Shown: positions 43,672-58,500 of the stretch, piece after piece
Numbering within the stretch: position 1 is the stretch's first letter
How the letters are laid out: each line of letters starts with the position of its first letter
Assembly (NCBI GenBank): GCA_036768485.1
Contig: JAVLUZ010000143.1
Span: forward strand, 1,235,633 to 1,299,632
DNA from: Mermis nigrescens
Taxonomy: Eukaryota > Nematoda > Enoplea > Mermithida > Mermithidae
Length of the DNA: 64,000 nt
Direction of reading: 5' to 3'
Notes under the pieces: model-generated
The model's database searches: none
What the model was told of the DNA's origin: nothing
What the model saw: the letters and a program-made list of their open reading frames with translations, nothing else
Position numbers and translations under genes: made by a program

Positions 43672-44838
43672 TGTATTTAGTCTTTGTTCTATGCGAGACA
43701 GCATCCGAAGGAAAAGAACCGTTGTAAAATGGTTAAAATAGACAGAACGAACTTTAGTATCTCGATAAGTGAAGCGAAATGGATTTTCTAGCAAGCAAAA
43801 CTGCAAGCAACCAAGTCAGGCATCACATTTGCGCAAAAAAATACATTTACGCAATTTATAACCTGTCACATTTTGAGTATGAAACACAATTCTTCATAAA
43901 ATTAGCTACTGTCTGTTCCATTCCAAACGGCCCATTTTCGCTTTACAGTTTATTACTGTAGCCAAACATTTTACGGGTTAGGTTGGTGCGACAATCTTTC
44001 AGATGCGCCACATATTAAAATAAGCACTATTGAACATCAATAAGAGTTTAAAGCAACCAGCTGTTACGAAAGCATAATTGAAGAAGCCGTTTGTGCAGTG
44101 AAAATCTATTACAGCAATAAGACTTTAGCAAAAAATGGGCTGTTTGGAATAGAACAGGCTATAAAAGAACGATCTTCAATTAGGTAGTACATCACAAAAG
44201 TAATGAAATATTTCAATCTATATATAACCGTTTATGCTCATTATTTGTTAATCTGTCATTATCAAATATGCAGTTTAAGAGAGTACGAGTAGGTTACAAC
44301 CAGCAACACGTCTCACGAAAATTATACTGTCAGCTTAATGTAATATATTAAGCATTTTGTACTTCATTCAAGCTACAATCATTATCAGAAGCCATGCTAT
44401 CTTTAGACAAAATTGATCAATTGATCCGTGAAATGTGAAAATAGAAATAAACAGCGTGTCAAGAGAAATACGGTTTTTCGGAAAAAAATTCAAGAAAACA
44501 TTGACAGCTTGTGGGAGTAATCGGCATTACTTGCAAAATTTGAACTTATTAGAGAAGAAAATTTTTAAACGGCATCACTAAATAAAAAAATTAAATTTAG
44601 TGGAAACAATAATGTTTACTACAAGAACGACAGGCCATTTAAATTCTCCTTAGGGAAATTTTCAACTTGGCTTTCCTTTTACGAAAATGCCTGATTGAAT
44701 AATAATAACCGATAACACGTTTTACTAACTAGGGGAGGATTGAGGATACTGGTCACTGCTCTATTTACAAATCACATTTTACAGCAAACTTCTGCATGAA
44801 TTGCAATTTTTTCTGGTCAACGAGCTCAGCCCTAGGCG

Positions 44839-45270
44839 TAGGCGCGGATTTAAGGGGGCGGCCCCCATTGACCAAAAATACTTGGCGAGATAAAGAATGG
44901 ATATGCAATTTGCAATGATTTTTGGAAATATCGATGTTTCGCATCAAATGCTATAAAAAAAGGAAATCAAGCAGTAAATCATGCTTCTAGACGTTTATCC
45001 GCCTTAATTTCACAAATTTTATGGCGCTACGCGCCAGATTTTTGTAAAAGTCAAAGAAATTTAATGATTTTTTCGCACAAAATTGCCGAAAATTTTAAAA
45101 TTTTTCGAAAAAAATATTGCGTCAAAAGTGATTTTATGTAAAAGTATACGATGTAAAACACCGGAAAAACGCTATTTCGCGCGTTAAGGGCAAATTTTCG
45201 GACCTAGTTTTGACTGTTTTTGGAAAAGTTGGGTACCGCCCCCCTTAGGAAAATCCTAGATCCGCCACTG
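44839..45270 (+). mobile_element. hAT-like CAGTGGCGGATC element, 432 bp
   Basis: Exact 8-bp duplication CCTAGGCG at 44831-44838 and 45271-45278. The right end CCTAGATCCGCCACTG is intact; the left end is mutated to TAGGCGCGGATTTAAG. It carries GGCGCTACGCGCC and AAAAGTATACGATGTAAAAC. Confidence 0.82.
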
Positions 45271-45829
45271 CCTAGGCGGGATAGTACTCTGACAAAAAGT
45301 GATACAATAGTCAAATATGTATGTACAGCTGTACAATGTATGTACTGCCTAATGTAGCTCGTGTGTGTTCGTGATTTCGCTTATGGCTATTGTATTGTAT
45401 TTTCTTCGCAACATGGAAGCTTGACGTTTTTCTGAATAATCAGTCAGTACTATGGTAATATTAGATAATTGCAAGTTGCTTATTTCATTATGCTAAGCTG
45501 ATTCCAATGCATGTTTCTTATAATGTTGAGCTTATCAGTTATATTTTAAAAATTCGTTAAATATCGGAAAACTACATAAAAAATTTTTGTTGAAACATTT
45601 TGGACAACCTGTAATTAGATCAAACTAGCAGCATGACAATAGTATCCTGGCATATATCCGCCTGCTTAGCTCTTCAGCCCTAATATCCATAATAAAACAG
45701 CGCTAGAATATTTTTCGTATCCAGCCAATCAAATTCATGAAAATTAGGGTCTATAAGAAAATATGGTTAATTGCAGAATGTTGTGCAAATCAAAAACACT
45801 ATATGCTGCAGGCCGCACGTCTTTTGAAA

Positions 45830-45900
45830 AAAACGCACCTTCCAGATGTGTCCCGTTATAGCTGTAAGGGGGACATATGTTGGGGTACCCAGGTATATTT
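45830..45900 (+). repeat. Solo relic of the inverted-arm element right end
   Basis: GCACCTTCCAGATGTGTCCC through GGGGTACCCAGGTATATT, without the body or the terminal hairpin. Confidence 0.6.
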
Positions 45901-46302
45901 GCTATTGCATTAGCGTTCAACGCTAAATTTGCGCCATTCTGTGAAGTAAACGTAAGAGTATTAACGCGGGGCAGAGACAATTACGCCTGAAAAGAGAACT
46001 GCCCGTTGAAAACAGTTAAAGTCAGGTCGAGTAAGGTCTTGTGACTTGAAATTAAGTATATTTTAACCAATAAAAGCATAAATTCTAATACTTTACAATT
46101 TACCAGAATAGTTGAATCTGCTTCTGCATTACAGAAACTATCGAAAAATCGGTCTTCAAAGATTTTCGCTTACCAGGTCCAATGAGGAATTTCTATTACA
46201 CAGTATTATTCGATCGGCGCAGATTTAGAATTGAAGTGTTTTGTAGCACAAAACAGCATTAAAAAGCAAAAAACGCATCTCAGATTTGTTCAAGTAAAAA
46301 TT

Positions 46303-46308
46303 TTTATT
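46303..46308 (-). terminator. Polyadenylation signal of DDX47
   Basis: AATAAA on the minus strand, about 60 nt past the stop codon. Confidence 0.65.
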
Positions 46309-46366
46309 AGACAAACAGCCAGCAATTGAACAAATGACAAAAATATCCTACTGTATTAACAACTGA

Positions 46367-46504
46367 TCATTTACGCCTTTTCTTAATCTTGTGCCGAACT
46401 TTTGTTGACGAACTTTCTTTGTCATCTCCATCCGCGTCATCCTCCGCTTTAACATTTTTCCTCTTTTTACCAGACTTTTTCTTCTCGTCCAATTCTTTAA
46501 CTTG
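46367..46504 (-). CDS. DDX47: DDX47 last exon
   Basis: 45 codons and TGA; Lys-rich tail with [10 protein letters not shown] and RHKIKKRRK, probable nucleolar localisation signals. Acceptor TTTTTTAG, phase 0. Confidence 0.88.
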   Translation of the reverse strand, partial: QVKELDEKKKSGKKRKNVKAEDDADGDDKESSSTKVRHKIKKRRK

Positions 46505-49500
46505 CTAAAAAATTTAATCGAATTTTCTAATATCAATCAGAGATAAAGCAGTCAAAGTATACAGCAAGTATAAGTTACGAAGAACAATCGACAAAGCTGT
46601 GGAGAATAAGTTGACACAGAAAGGGATATCGAATTTTAAAACATGAGTCACTCAATGCTACGCTTAGCAGTTTTCGAAGGCTTATCATATTATGTTGTTT
46701 CCTTCACTACTATCCTATTTACTACAAACGGTGCGGTTACTTTTAACTTGATGGTATTTATTTACATCAGTACAAACTCATTCCAACAAGGTCACATTCT
46801 TACATTAGAGCTACAAAGAAGGAGCAAAAGAGGCTAAAAAGCACGAAAGCCCTCGTACGATCAAGAGCCAATAAATGGCGAAAATAAGATAAAGTAGGTC
46901 ATAAAATAGATAAGAAAATTTTTCAGATAATTAAATGCTAAGTTGCAAGGATGATGCAAGAACATTATTTAGCTATCTTCATAGAGTCAGTCTAAAGAAA
47001 GATAATAAAAAATTCAAAATTATAATCAACTTCAAATTACTATCAGTTCTTCTGTGTACCTGTTTTGCCAATCTTTGAGCTTCATTAACCCTTTCCATGA
47101 GGACCATAACTTCGTCTTCCTGCGTTGGGTACAAAGGTAACTGTTTTCCCAAAAGATATTCAATGCGCTGATAAAGTTCAACATCGTACCTGCATAAGAA
47201 CGCACAATAGGTAGCAGAAGAATAATATTCTAACAAGGCATGGTATGCCGCGATATAATTTCATATTGCAAAGAAAGTGGTGCGTCGTAACAAAATTTGT
47301 CATTCCCTAAAATTTTATTTGGACGTTCCGTTTTTTTCATATAGTTTTTTAAACCTGAGAGTCAGCCCAAACGTAAAAAGTTAGCCGGTGAGCACTATTT
47401 AAGCTAACAAGGTCTTAAAATTGATATAGATGTTTAATCCACGGTTTCTGTCGAATTTCAAGCAATCTTACAAAAAACTTTAATTTTCACCCGTTTTTTC
47501 TCTATTTTGTCCTGCTTTCCCATAAAATTTGTCCTTTTTTTGACTCCAAACCTGCGCGCGTTTGTCTGGTATGTGTAGACAACAGGAGCATTAGATGCAC
47601 AACATGGCCGGTTTGGTGGTTGAACAGAGGTTTTTGAAATAAAATGGTCCTACTATTAATACGAGCGCAAAAACTACCATAATTGACAGTTGTTGGTCGA
47701 TTTCAAGAAGTTTTGCAGAAAAGTTTCATTTTTTCTAGTTTTTTGGGCCTTCGTAGTGCCTTGTTTTCCTAAGATGTTGCATTCTCCTTTTAGGAGTCCA
47801 GATGCCAAATCATACAGGTAAGTAGTAAGCGAATTTCGAATCCCTACCCAAAGTTTATCGTCCCCATGCTCTGAAAGCAAGAAAATTATTGACCACTCCC
47901 TTGATTTTTGAAGAAACTGCCTTTTCTGGCCATTTTTAAATGTTTTTTTGGCCGTTTTGGCCAAACATTGAACGTCATTTACGACCCTTCCCCTACAAAT
48001 GGCCGGGACCACACGTGGGCGTGGAAGCAGAGTCGAGGAGAAGGAATGTATCCCAGAATTCAATTTTTGCTATTTTTTCCGCAATTTTTTGATGTCAATG
48101 GATAGTGCTCGATGAGAAACGTTACAAAATAGTGTCTTTTGCCGTACCACCATCTTTAAGATCATTTTTGGACTTTTAAAATACCTTGCACACCCCCAGA
48201 ATTTCGGTGCTGCCCACCTATGGCCAGGACCCCAACCCTAATTTCGAGCCGATACATGTATTGCCTAAACTCCCTCCCATGTGTATGTCTGAACGCTACT
48301 CTATTCTAAATTGTTCAACTCGCGCCATCCATTGGTGAAATCGTTAAATCGGTAAATTACTCCAATTACTTGCATACATACAATCCTAATCAATATATAC
48401 ATATCACATCGTACTGAGTAACAAAAGTGACTGATTTGCCCGATCGGCCAGCCCTGGCCGTTCTTCCAACGCGATGAATGTAGTCTTTAGAATGAGTGGG
48501 AATATCGTAATTGATAACCACGTCGACGTGGGGTATGTCCAAGCCCCTTGGCACAAAAAACTTTAGTTCATTAAATGCACAGCGTGGGAATTCTGGGGAG
48601 GGGAAGGTGAAACGATTTATTGGGCTAAAAAGAGTTAGATAGCGTCAAAAACGTCATTTTCGGCGTTTCTGACGATGCTCTATCGTTCTAGAGCATAGAA
48701 ATATGAGAAAATTTCAAAAAAATATATAGAAAATTGGACAAAATATTATCAAAAAATGAAGATATGGTGCGAAGCGCAGACATCTGATACTTTGGAGCAA
48801 ACGGATAGCTAGAAGCTTTACATGTAACGGCTCAAAATTTTCGATGGGGGCTCCAGGCAATTTTTAAAAGTAGGGGGGTAAATAACCTCCGATAATTTTT
48901 GGCTAGAAGTGGCTAAAAAGCACCTAAAAAATGGCTAAAAAATATCTAAAAATTGGCAAAAACACAAATTTTCGCAAAAAGTGGGGGTCAAAACTTTTCT
49001 GTCTTTTGGGGGGATGGGGGACGAATGACATTGGGCGGATGATCCCCATCACCTGGAAAAAGTATACTAAAAACGCTCCAATTCTTAGAATTTTTTGAAA
49101 AATGACGAATTCTAGGGTAAAGGTTTGTGGTAAGATAGCTTGCGCTAGTAAAACAGCCATATACAATATTAACGCCCGAATTTTTTATGAAATAGAAGCA
49201 TGATAATCGACGCTGAAAATGTGCTTGATTTTCGATCCGCTTTCCAAGATGAGCCTTAGATTCACGAACACGCTTGATTTGTAATTCGAAGCTGTTTTTG
49301 CTAAAATTTTGGGATTTTGAAATACCAAGTTTAGGTCGCATGCAGAGACTGGAAAGCGACACACTAAGAGGACTATTCTTCATGCTGAAGATGGAAATGA
49401 CATGAGCAATTTTAAATACAACCGGGAAGTTATTTTGTCAAACTAATTCAGGGCTAAACTCAATCAACAATATAACAAGACACGATAATTTAGAATTTGT

Positions 49501-52500
49501 TCTTAAAATTACCAAAAAAAGATCCGCACACTTTTTAATACATATGTAGACAACTTTTATCAAAACTCACCGACTGGCAACATCAGTAGCTATAAGGATC
49601 GACCTATCCTTCGCTTTGAACTTATTCAATGAACCTAGGCGTTTTGCTTGAAAGTACTTTCAAATGAGCCAGCTTTGTACTGACGAAAATATTAATAATA
49701 AAAATATTAATAATATTATATTACTAATAAATAATATTAAATAATAATAATAATAATAATAAACAATAATAATAATAATAAACATAATAATAATAGCATT
49801 TGCAAAATAAAAATTTAGGAATGATTTATATCAAGACAGAAATATTTCAAGCTGCGTATAATATACGAATATGTACATAAGTTATATCAAACAATAAAGT
49901 ATGAGTAGACGTCATAGGTGCACAAGGTCAGGGTCGGCAGGGGGGGGGCGTGAAATGCCAAAAATCTAAAACAGTAAATTTAACGTTCACGATTTTGTTG
50001 CTGTTTTAATGATCAAAATGGTCAAAATAGCCTATAAAACGTTTTTTCGTCTTAATAACACATTTTAAAAGCATTTTTAGTCCATTTTGACTGCATTATA
50101 TCACTTTTAACACTAAAAAATGCAAACATTTATCAATTTCGGGCGCTTTTTGAGTAAAAAGCTTAAAAGTACTAATCTGGCGCGAAGCGCCGGAAAAATT
50201 TTGACATTTTTACTGATTTTGATGTCAAAAATGATGCAGAACAAGACCTGTTTGCTCAAAATCGCCGGACAGTACCGGTCTAGCTGACCCCTCAGGGAGG
50301 GTAATACCCCCTCACCCCCTATGTGCATGTGTGGTAGACGTGAATAACGATATATGTAAAGTTATGTACATATGTATGCGTTACGAGAAATGGAATGAAA
50401 TCAATTAAAACGGAATGCAAGTAAGAGCTGATTTTCATTTTGATGACCGCGATCAAGTCAGATAACAATAAGTTTATGATATCTCCTATAAGCAGAATAA
50501 AAATCTCTGAGACATTTTGGAAGCCTAAATGCGCATTAGACATCATGACTAACAATGAGCCTGACAAACAAGGAAAATTAATAAGCTGTCTACTGCAATA
50601 CGAGCTAGATATACAGTCGAGCTCTGTTGATACACGTCCCTTGGGGACCAAGGCTAAAGATGAGCATTATTCGAGTGTGTGCGTTGACCGTGTGCATTTA
50701 CACATTAATATATAAGCAACGGTCTTTTCATCAGATGTGCATTATCCAGATAAATGCATTATATGGGGTTTGCAGCATTATCCAAGTTCGACTGTTTACG
50801 TGTTACAAGTATAATATCAGCCGAAGATATCGACTAATCCGTAATATTATTTGGGAGATTTTACGTACCGCCTAGCATAATGCAAAAATATCGTACATGT
50901 AATATAAACATTGATATCATACGCAACTGACGTATATGCGCATAAAAAATATTACAGCCTTAAATGTAGTCAACATACTTGACTCATCTGTCCGTGCAAA
51001 GGCACTGCCATAAAACCCAAATTCCTCAGCAGCAAAGCGGTTCTCATGGTATTGGCGCAGGTTGAACAAAATACCATGAAGCTATTGCCGGCTAGTTCGT
51101 TTAGGATGTATACCAGATAAGACTCCTTAAATGAAAAATTAACTCTATAAACAATAATCATTAATAAATTTAGTTTTGGTAAATCAGCCAGCATACATAT
51201 ATTTTAGGAATCTGATACGTATGTAGAACGTCGAGAAGTTCCAACAGTAGGTTTTAATCCGCAAACAGCCTAAGGGGGTATGTCTTTCAGAAGTTGTAGT
51301 AGCGGAATACCCCCATACCCTCCCCCTCCAAGTGTGCCGCTCCCCTTGGCCGGATCCTTGATACGGGCCTGGTAGAAGTAATATTACAAACATGAGCAAA
51401 TAAAACAGTACAATATAAAAGGAGTAGATGACACGCTGAATTCTAATTATTTATTGGAGTAATTACACATTTATTTAGTTTTTAAGTTTTGTTGTAAAAG
51501 TTAATCAATATAAGTTGAGCAGCATCAAGACAATCAGTATAAAGTCGACCTGCACGTAGCTTCATACTTTATTTCAAATACATAAATTAAAGTAAAAATG
51601 TAATAATTCTAACCTAAGCACAAGAGTTTTCAAAGTACTTTTAATCCAAAAGTCAACTAACGAAAAATTACGGTTGTAAAGTTGTAATTATTGGTGCAGC
51701 GCAGAATAAACAGAATGGCCGGTCTGTAGCCGTTCGCCAGTCTGTAGATGATTTCAAGTAGATTTATAAAGTCTAAATTTTTGTCCATTTTTTCCCAAAT
51801 TTAGCCTTATTAGCCTTGGAAAATTTTCGCCTCCCTTTTTTGGGATAAATATTCCTGCAAATGTATCTCATTAGCATGCCTATTAGTGACTAACAAATAA
51901 ACCTAATACCAATGATTCCTTTCTAGACAAAGATACATAAATACTTTACAACATAATGAACGTTTCAATAATTTCAAAATAATCGCTGAAAACTCTGATT
52001 AAGAAGAACTAAATTATATGGAAGCCTTGAAAAATATCATTTTAGATAAAATAATTTGATTGATTAATATCCTATTATCGTTCATTATTAATTACAATAT
52101 TCTTAATTTTATCGATTTATTCTTATTTTACTCAGGCTATCGATTTAAAGAATATGTTATAAATTGTTATTTATCAATAGGGTAAAATAAATTTTTTGAG
52201 AATAAAACATTTTACGAATAAATAAATTTTTACAGTAAAACTGAACAAGGATAGGTTGCAGTGACATTTGCTAAGGATGCTTTATATGCGCTAAAAGCAT
52301 TTATTTTTAAATTAATATAGAATGAAATCAACGACGAAAACCTATTCGTTTCGATAAACAACTACAGATCGGAAAAGAATAATGACCCAGTAGCTAACGA
52401 TGAAATATTGTTAATCATAAAAGCCAAACGGAGAAAAACGAGAAACAGAGCAGGAAAAAAGATGTAGATATGATAAATAGAACAATTGAAAATTTTAATC

Positions 52501-55500
52501 AAAAGCTGGTAGATCAAGATTTTTATTCGATCTGCACTTTCTCACCAAAAAAATATGTTTTACCCTTTAACACAGACATGTAATAGGGGGATGGGGGATC
52601 CCCTACCTAAAGTTGGTCATTCCCCTATCCCCCAAAGCCAGAAAATTGTTGATCCATTTACCCGAAATTTCGAGCCGTTGCACGTATAGCTGCACACATT
52701 CTTAATTACAATCTAGCTTAATTGGAAATACGACGTAAGCCGAGACAAAATGACCATTTTATTGAGGACAATAACGTTTACCTTGTACTTCAGTGGAATA
52801 AACAAGTAGTATTGTAAAAGTTTTTCCACCGTTTGATAACGAGAGGACACTTCGACTTTGACCGGATCCTTTAGGGAAGCGCGCTGCAATTTTGCAACTT
52901 TTTTAGTCATAGTTGCCGAATAAAGCATAGTACTTCTCTCCCTTGGTATGACTTTCAAAATTTTGTCTATTTCAACCTCAAAGTCCATGTTGAGAATTCG
53001 ATCGGCTTCATCCATTACCTTTGAAAAAACAGCGATCAATGTACGATGAGAAAGAAGGATGTATAAATATTTTTCAGCGCCGCATACTCGTTACTCAAAA
53101 TGATAGTTTGCAATTGAAGATTAATTGGCATTTTCAAAATAATATTTTATGTAGTCAAATATTTTTTATTGACGCATAAAAACATTCGGGACTACATGCA
53201 CACATGCACATACACACATGCACACTGGAGGAGAAACGAGGGATACGGGTGAGTATCCCAACTACCATGGCTTTTGAAAGGCATACCCCCTCAGGTCATT
53301 TTCGGACCAAACCCTTTTGTTGGAATTATGAAACAGCGCCAATAGATGCCCAGTAGTATAATCTGAAGTATTTTTTGAGTAGCACGCTGTTCATTTATTC
53401 ATTCCAATACTTTTTGTCCATTATTTTGTACATATTTGATAGTCAAAGTCATTCCATCGTTCTTATTATTATGTTTTCATGTAAACCTAATCAAGAATAT
53501 TCAAGAATAAAATACAGCGAGTCAAAGCCTGTTTACCAGTTATGAGGGGTGGGTGTAAGGAATGACAAAAATTTCTCAAAAAACCGACATAAACTCACCG
53601 CTCTAGCACAATAATTAGCCGTTAAAATTAATCATTTACATCCCCTCCAAGGAAACTCAGTTTACCCTCTCCCAGAACTTTGGTCCTTGTGTGTCTAAGT
53701 GCACAGTTCACAAATTTAATCCTCAATTACAGTATGGGTAGTTTTTACTGAAATACTGGTGTAGTGATAGGTTTCCCGAAATTCGGTTCCCCTATACAAC
53801 GCTTAAACGAAAAGTCTCAATCAACTGAATATTTCCCTCAACTCCGCTAGTAATAATAGGAAAAGAAGAGATGGAAGGACAGAAACTTACACTCGACAAT
53901 TGTGAATCATTTGGCGTATAAACAAACAGAAACTTTTTACAATCTTCATTTTCTCAAGATATTACATTTAGACTAAAAATCCTCAAGATCCCCAAACAAT
54001 TAATTCTTCTAAGCACGTTGCCTATCACTTTTTGATGGATGTAATTAGTTGAAGACTAAAAACACAACAACTTTAGGTACTACAGCAATCTCATAATACT
54101 TCATATAGTGAGATTTTCTATTTAAATCTTTGCAGCACTCTCAAACGGATGCTCTAGTGACTTTTGACAGGTAAACTCGTTTTTTAAAATTATTTTCATG
54201 TATATATTTTGTTCTAGTACAATCCCCAGCAAGCTCCCGAAAGACGAAAAGAAGCATGTAATAAAACCAACGACAATGGATTTGGTAGTAAATAAATGGC
54301 GTATTGGATAAACCCCATAATTCGCGTGATTTGGCACATTTCAAAATGCAAAAAGACGCTTCGAAATACCGATACCGGGTTACCATTGACTAGGGAAACT
54401 GAACAAAGTAAATAGCGTTCGTATTGCAAGCGAAAGTGTTATTTTCAGTCAATTTACCTTTAGGGGTAGTCCTTGCTGTAACTTAAAACCATAGATGCAC
54501 AGTTAAAACGACCTGGGGGATTATTTTGGGCCAAAATGACCTGAAAAATTTGTATAGATGCTAAAATAGCTTTGAAAGTACGTTATTTCACAATTTCTGG
54601 TAAATTTCAAGCACTTTTGGAGAAAATTTCAGTTTTTGCCCACGTTAAGCTTACATATTACGTTATTTCCTCAGTGGTCCTTCCTTTGTACAAATACAAA
54701 GATGGTCCCAAATGTTTTTGTATATCTTGTACGTATACATTTTAGAGGATACTATAATATGGTATAGTAATGCTTTCTATCTAGTACAAACAAATGGATT
54801 TTTCGACCTTTGGTAAAAAGGTAGTCTAGCAAATGTTTAGGTTTCTGACGAAGAAGATAATAAAAATTTATCAATACAGCGCTCATTGCCTGAAAATTTT
54901 GATATTTTTACCAAGTAGAATTCGTGGCATTTTTATCGATAAATAATTTAGAAAACGTAATTGGCATTAAACGCCATAAATTTAGTAGTTTTAAGAGTCT
55001 GAAATACAACTTTGAAGCCTTTAAAACACAAACAAGCAGAAAATTTTGTAGGGAATTAACACAGCAACCGGCGCAAAGCGCCGAAAAGTTCAACAGTTTT
55101 ACCTTTTAGAACTAAACTGAAATATTTATTGTTAGTACCTACGTGATAATTGCGAAGAATGCAAAAAAATACTGAAAACGAAGCAAAAACGTACATCAAA
55201 ATGCGACAAGCGAGTCGCAATAATGACGCTTTATCACTCTTGCCCTTCCCCCCCTTTTAAAATGACCGGGACCCACCAAAATTTTGAACCGCTACATGTA
55301 TAGCGGGGGCCCAAACCCCTAAACCCCAGAACATGTATGGCGTGCTCTAGATAAGCATATTTTTGTAAAATTAAACAGAATAGCTCAGAGCGATTCTTAA
55401 AGCGGATAGGTAGTATTTTTTTATTAAGCATAAAAAACGGTCATAGCAACACAATATTTTTGACTTATTATTTGATACATCATACATAGACAAACATGCA

Positions 55501-58500
55501 GGCGACGTAATTCTAATTAACACAGGTTGTTGTTTAAAGCGTTTGTCGTGAGAGCGAGTGCTATTATATCCAATTATGTATATAGCAAATTTACTTGAAT
55601 TTATAAATTTGAATTTTCTAATAAATTTTTTTAAATAATTTTTGCCATTATAAAGACGTGCTGGACAGACAATCACTAAATTTTCATATTAATATTATTA
55701 TTTCGCATCTATTACCACATCATAAATGAAAAGGCAGTTGCCCAGGGGCGGATATAAGGCGGGAGAGGGGCGGCCGCCTTCACCAATTTTCCAAAAATAT
55801 TTGACGAAATAAAGAATGGATATGCAATTTGCAATGATTTTTGGCCATTAGTGACCATAATTTCTCGAATTTTTCCTGGGTTACGTGCCGGATGATACCT
55901 ATTAATGACATTTATTTACTTTCTTGGCGACCTGGAAGCACGGTTTTGTTTTGTATTCGGCAAAGATTTTTCTTGATGTACAAAGACTTTTTATGACCGT
56001 CTTTGTACATGTATAAAGATTTTTATGAAGACAAAAACTGCAAAAAAAAGGTCTGAAATTCGCAAAATTTTCGGCGCTTCGCGCCAAAATTAGTAATTGT
56101 GTGTCCTATATATCTTTATAATAACAGAAATCGCATTTCGAAAGGAAAAATCTCAGAATTTTTGGGGGCTTCGCGCCGTTTTAAGACGATTCTTAATGAT
56201 TTTTGCCCTCATAAAACCAGGAATTAGCCAAAATACACTACCAGAGGTCGAACAACTGTTTTTACCAAACGAAAGTCGCTACCGTACTATACTATAGTAC
56301 CCAAAAATTTGTGTGTAAAAAATGTACAAAGAGTTTTAAAGACCATCTTTGTACCTGTACAAACGGACCTTGTACAAAAAATTCTGCCTGGAATTTTCTG
56401 TTCATGTATAGGTTTAAAAACAATTTTAGCAGCAGCTATTTGCGCATAGTTTTCTTCTATTTTCACTTAAGATTTTCGATGTTTTGCATCAAATGCTATA
56501 AATACAGGAAATCAAGCAGTAAATCACGCTTCTAGATGTCTATCCGCCCCAATTTTACAAATTTTCTGGCGCTTCGCGCCAGATTTTTGTTAAAGTCAAA
56601 AAAAATTAATGATTTTTTGGCACAAAACTGTCTAAAATTTTAAAAGTTTTAGAAAAAATATTGCGTAAAAAGTGATTTTATGTAAAAGTATACAATGTAA
56701 AACACTAAAAAAATGCTATTTCGCGCGTTAAGGGCAAATTTTCGGACCTATTTTCGACTGTTTTTGGAAAAGTTGGGATACTGACCCCTTAGGAAAATCC
56801 CAGATTCGCCACTGCAGTTGCCATATACTAATTTAATCTGACAACAGACGCTACCGCGCTTTCTGTATGAACAAACATTAGAAAGCTAGTTTTGTTTTCA
56901 ATGGGCAGAAAACAATGCAAAGTTGTCAGAAAGTAAATTATTTTGTGCTGGAAACCTTTTATCAAATAGACGAGGGAAATGTATAACCATTTAGATTACA
57001 AGAAGATTGACTGTGAAGTGTTTAAATCGTGCAGTTGGGGCTAAATAAACAGTAAATATAATACTCAGCGTTAAGCGCCAAAAATTTCTTGGGATTTTTG
57101 CTGAAAAATACGTCCAAAATGCATAAAGATTACTACACTTTTGCTCTAAAAGGACTTTGTATCCGTGTGGTGTTAAAAACCGTGCTCCAACCAATTTTTC
57201 GTTTTCCGTTTGCTGGAGGCCAGGAATCGAAAGACAGCAGAAGCCAGAGCCAGAACCGGAGCTCCGGTCGATCCCTAGTAAACATTGACAAAAATTCAAG
57301 AATTCATCAGGGTCCAGTTTCGATCTTACGACTCACATGTTGAGAAATCAACCGTGAAGTTAATTTAATCATAGATTTTTATTTCTGACTACTTGATTTA
57401 TTTGCAATTATTCTGTTTCATTGAAAATTTCTTGCAAAGAAGTGCTGAAAATGCTTTTATTATTGCGTATACTAAGTTTTACGATATCCGAGCAGGCCCT
57501 TTTCCAAAACGGACCCCCTTCTCTCCAATATAAAAACTTTTTTTGAATTCACAAGTATCTCCCGAAAGAAAAATGATAAATTCCTGAATTGCGTCTAAAA
57601 CTTCGCCAAAAAAGATTTTTGAGGTAATTTTGAGCAAGAAAACGCAAATATTTTAGGCGCTTCGCGCTGAATTTATTGTTTATAGTGTATACAGTTTTGG
57701 TCTTATAAAACCGCTCAAAATTACTCAAATTTGAGTTACACATCGAGAGAATGTCAATTTTTCCGGCGCTTCGCGCAGGATTTGTTTTTCTAGTGTACTT
57801 TTTATCTCCTAAATTGCTCAAAACCGATTAATTTTATGATATATGAATAACATGAAGTTTTTTCCGGCGCCTTGCGCCGGATTTATCGTTTATCTATAGC
57901 TTCTGTCTTCTATTCGATCAAAACTACTCAAATTTGATTTATGACATGAATGACAGAAATTTTATTCCGGCGCAATTTTTTGTTCATGTATGATTTCTGT
58001 CTTCGAGCCCGCTCAAAACCACTCAAATTCGAGTTAGACATGAAGAAAATAATAAATTTATTTAGCACTCTGCACCAGTGTTTTTGTTTTGTACAAGGTC
58101 CGCTTGCACATGTACAAAGATGGTTCCTAAAAGTCTTTGTACATTTTGTACACACAAATTTTTGGGTGCTATAATATGGTACAGTAGCGATTTTAGTGTG
58201 GCAAAAACAGAGTTATTCAACCTTTGGTTATGTTTTTTTCGCTCATTTCTGGGTTTCTGAGGGCAAAAATCACTAATAATCGTCTCAAAACGGCGAACTT
58301 TGATATTTTTCCTTTCAAAATGCAATTTCTGACATTATAAAGATACAATACACAATTACTCATTGAATTTCAAACCTTTTTTGCAATTTTTGCCTTCCCA
58401 AAAATCTTTGTACGTTTACAAAGACGGTCCCCAAAAGTCTTTGTAAATCGGGAAAAATCTTTACCGAATACAAAAAAACCTTGCAGTCTTCACCGAATTA

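Larger units (their letters stand above)
43672..46302. other. Intergenic region between DDX47 and spinster
   Basis: 2.6 kb that should hold the spinster promoter. It contains one hAT-like insertion (44839-45270) and a relic of the inverted-arm element end (45830-45900). No promoter motif stands out. Confidence 0.5.
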
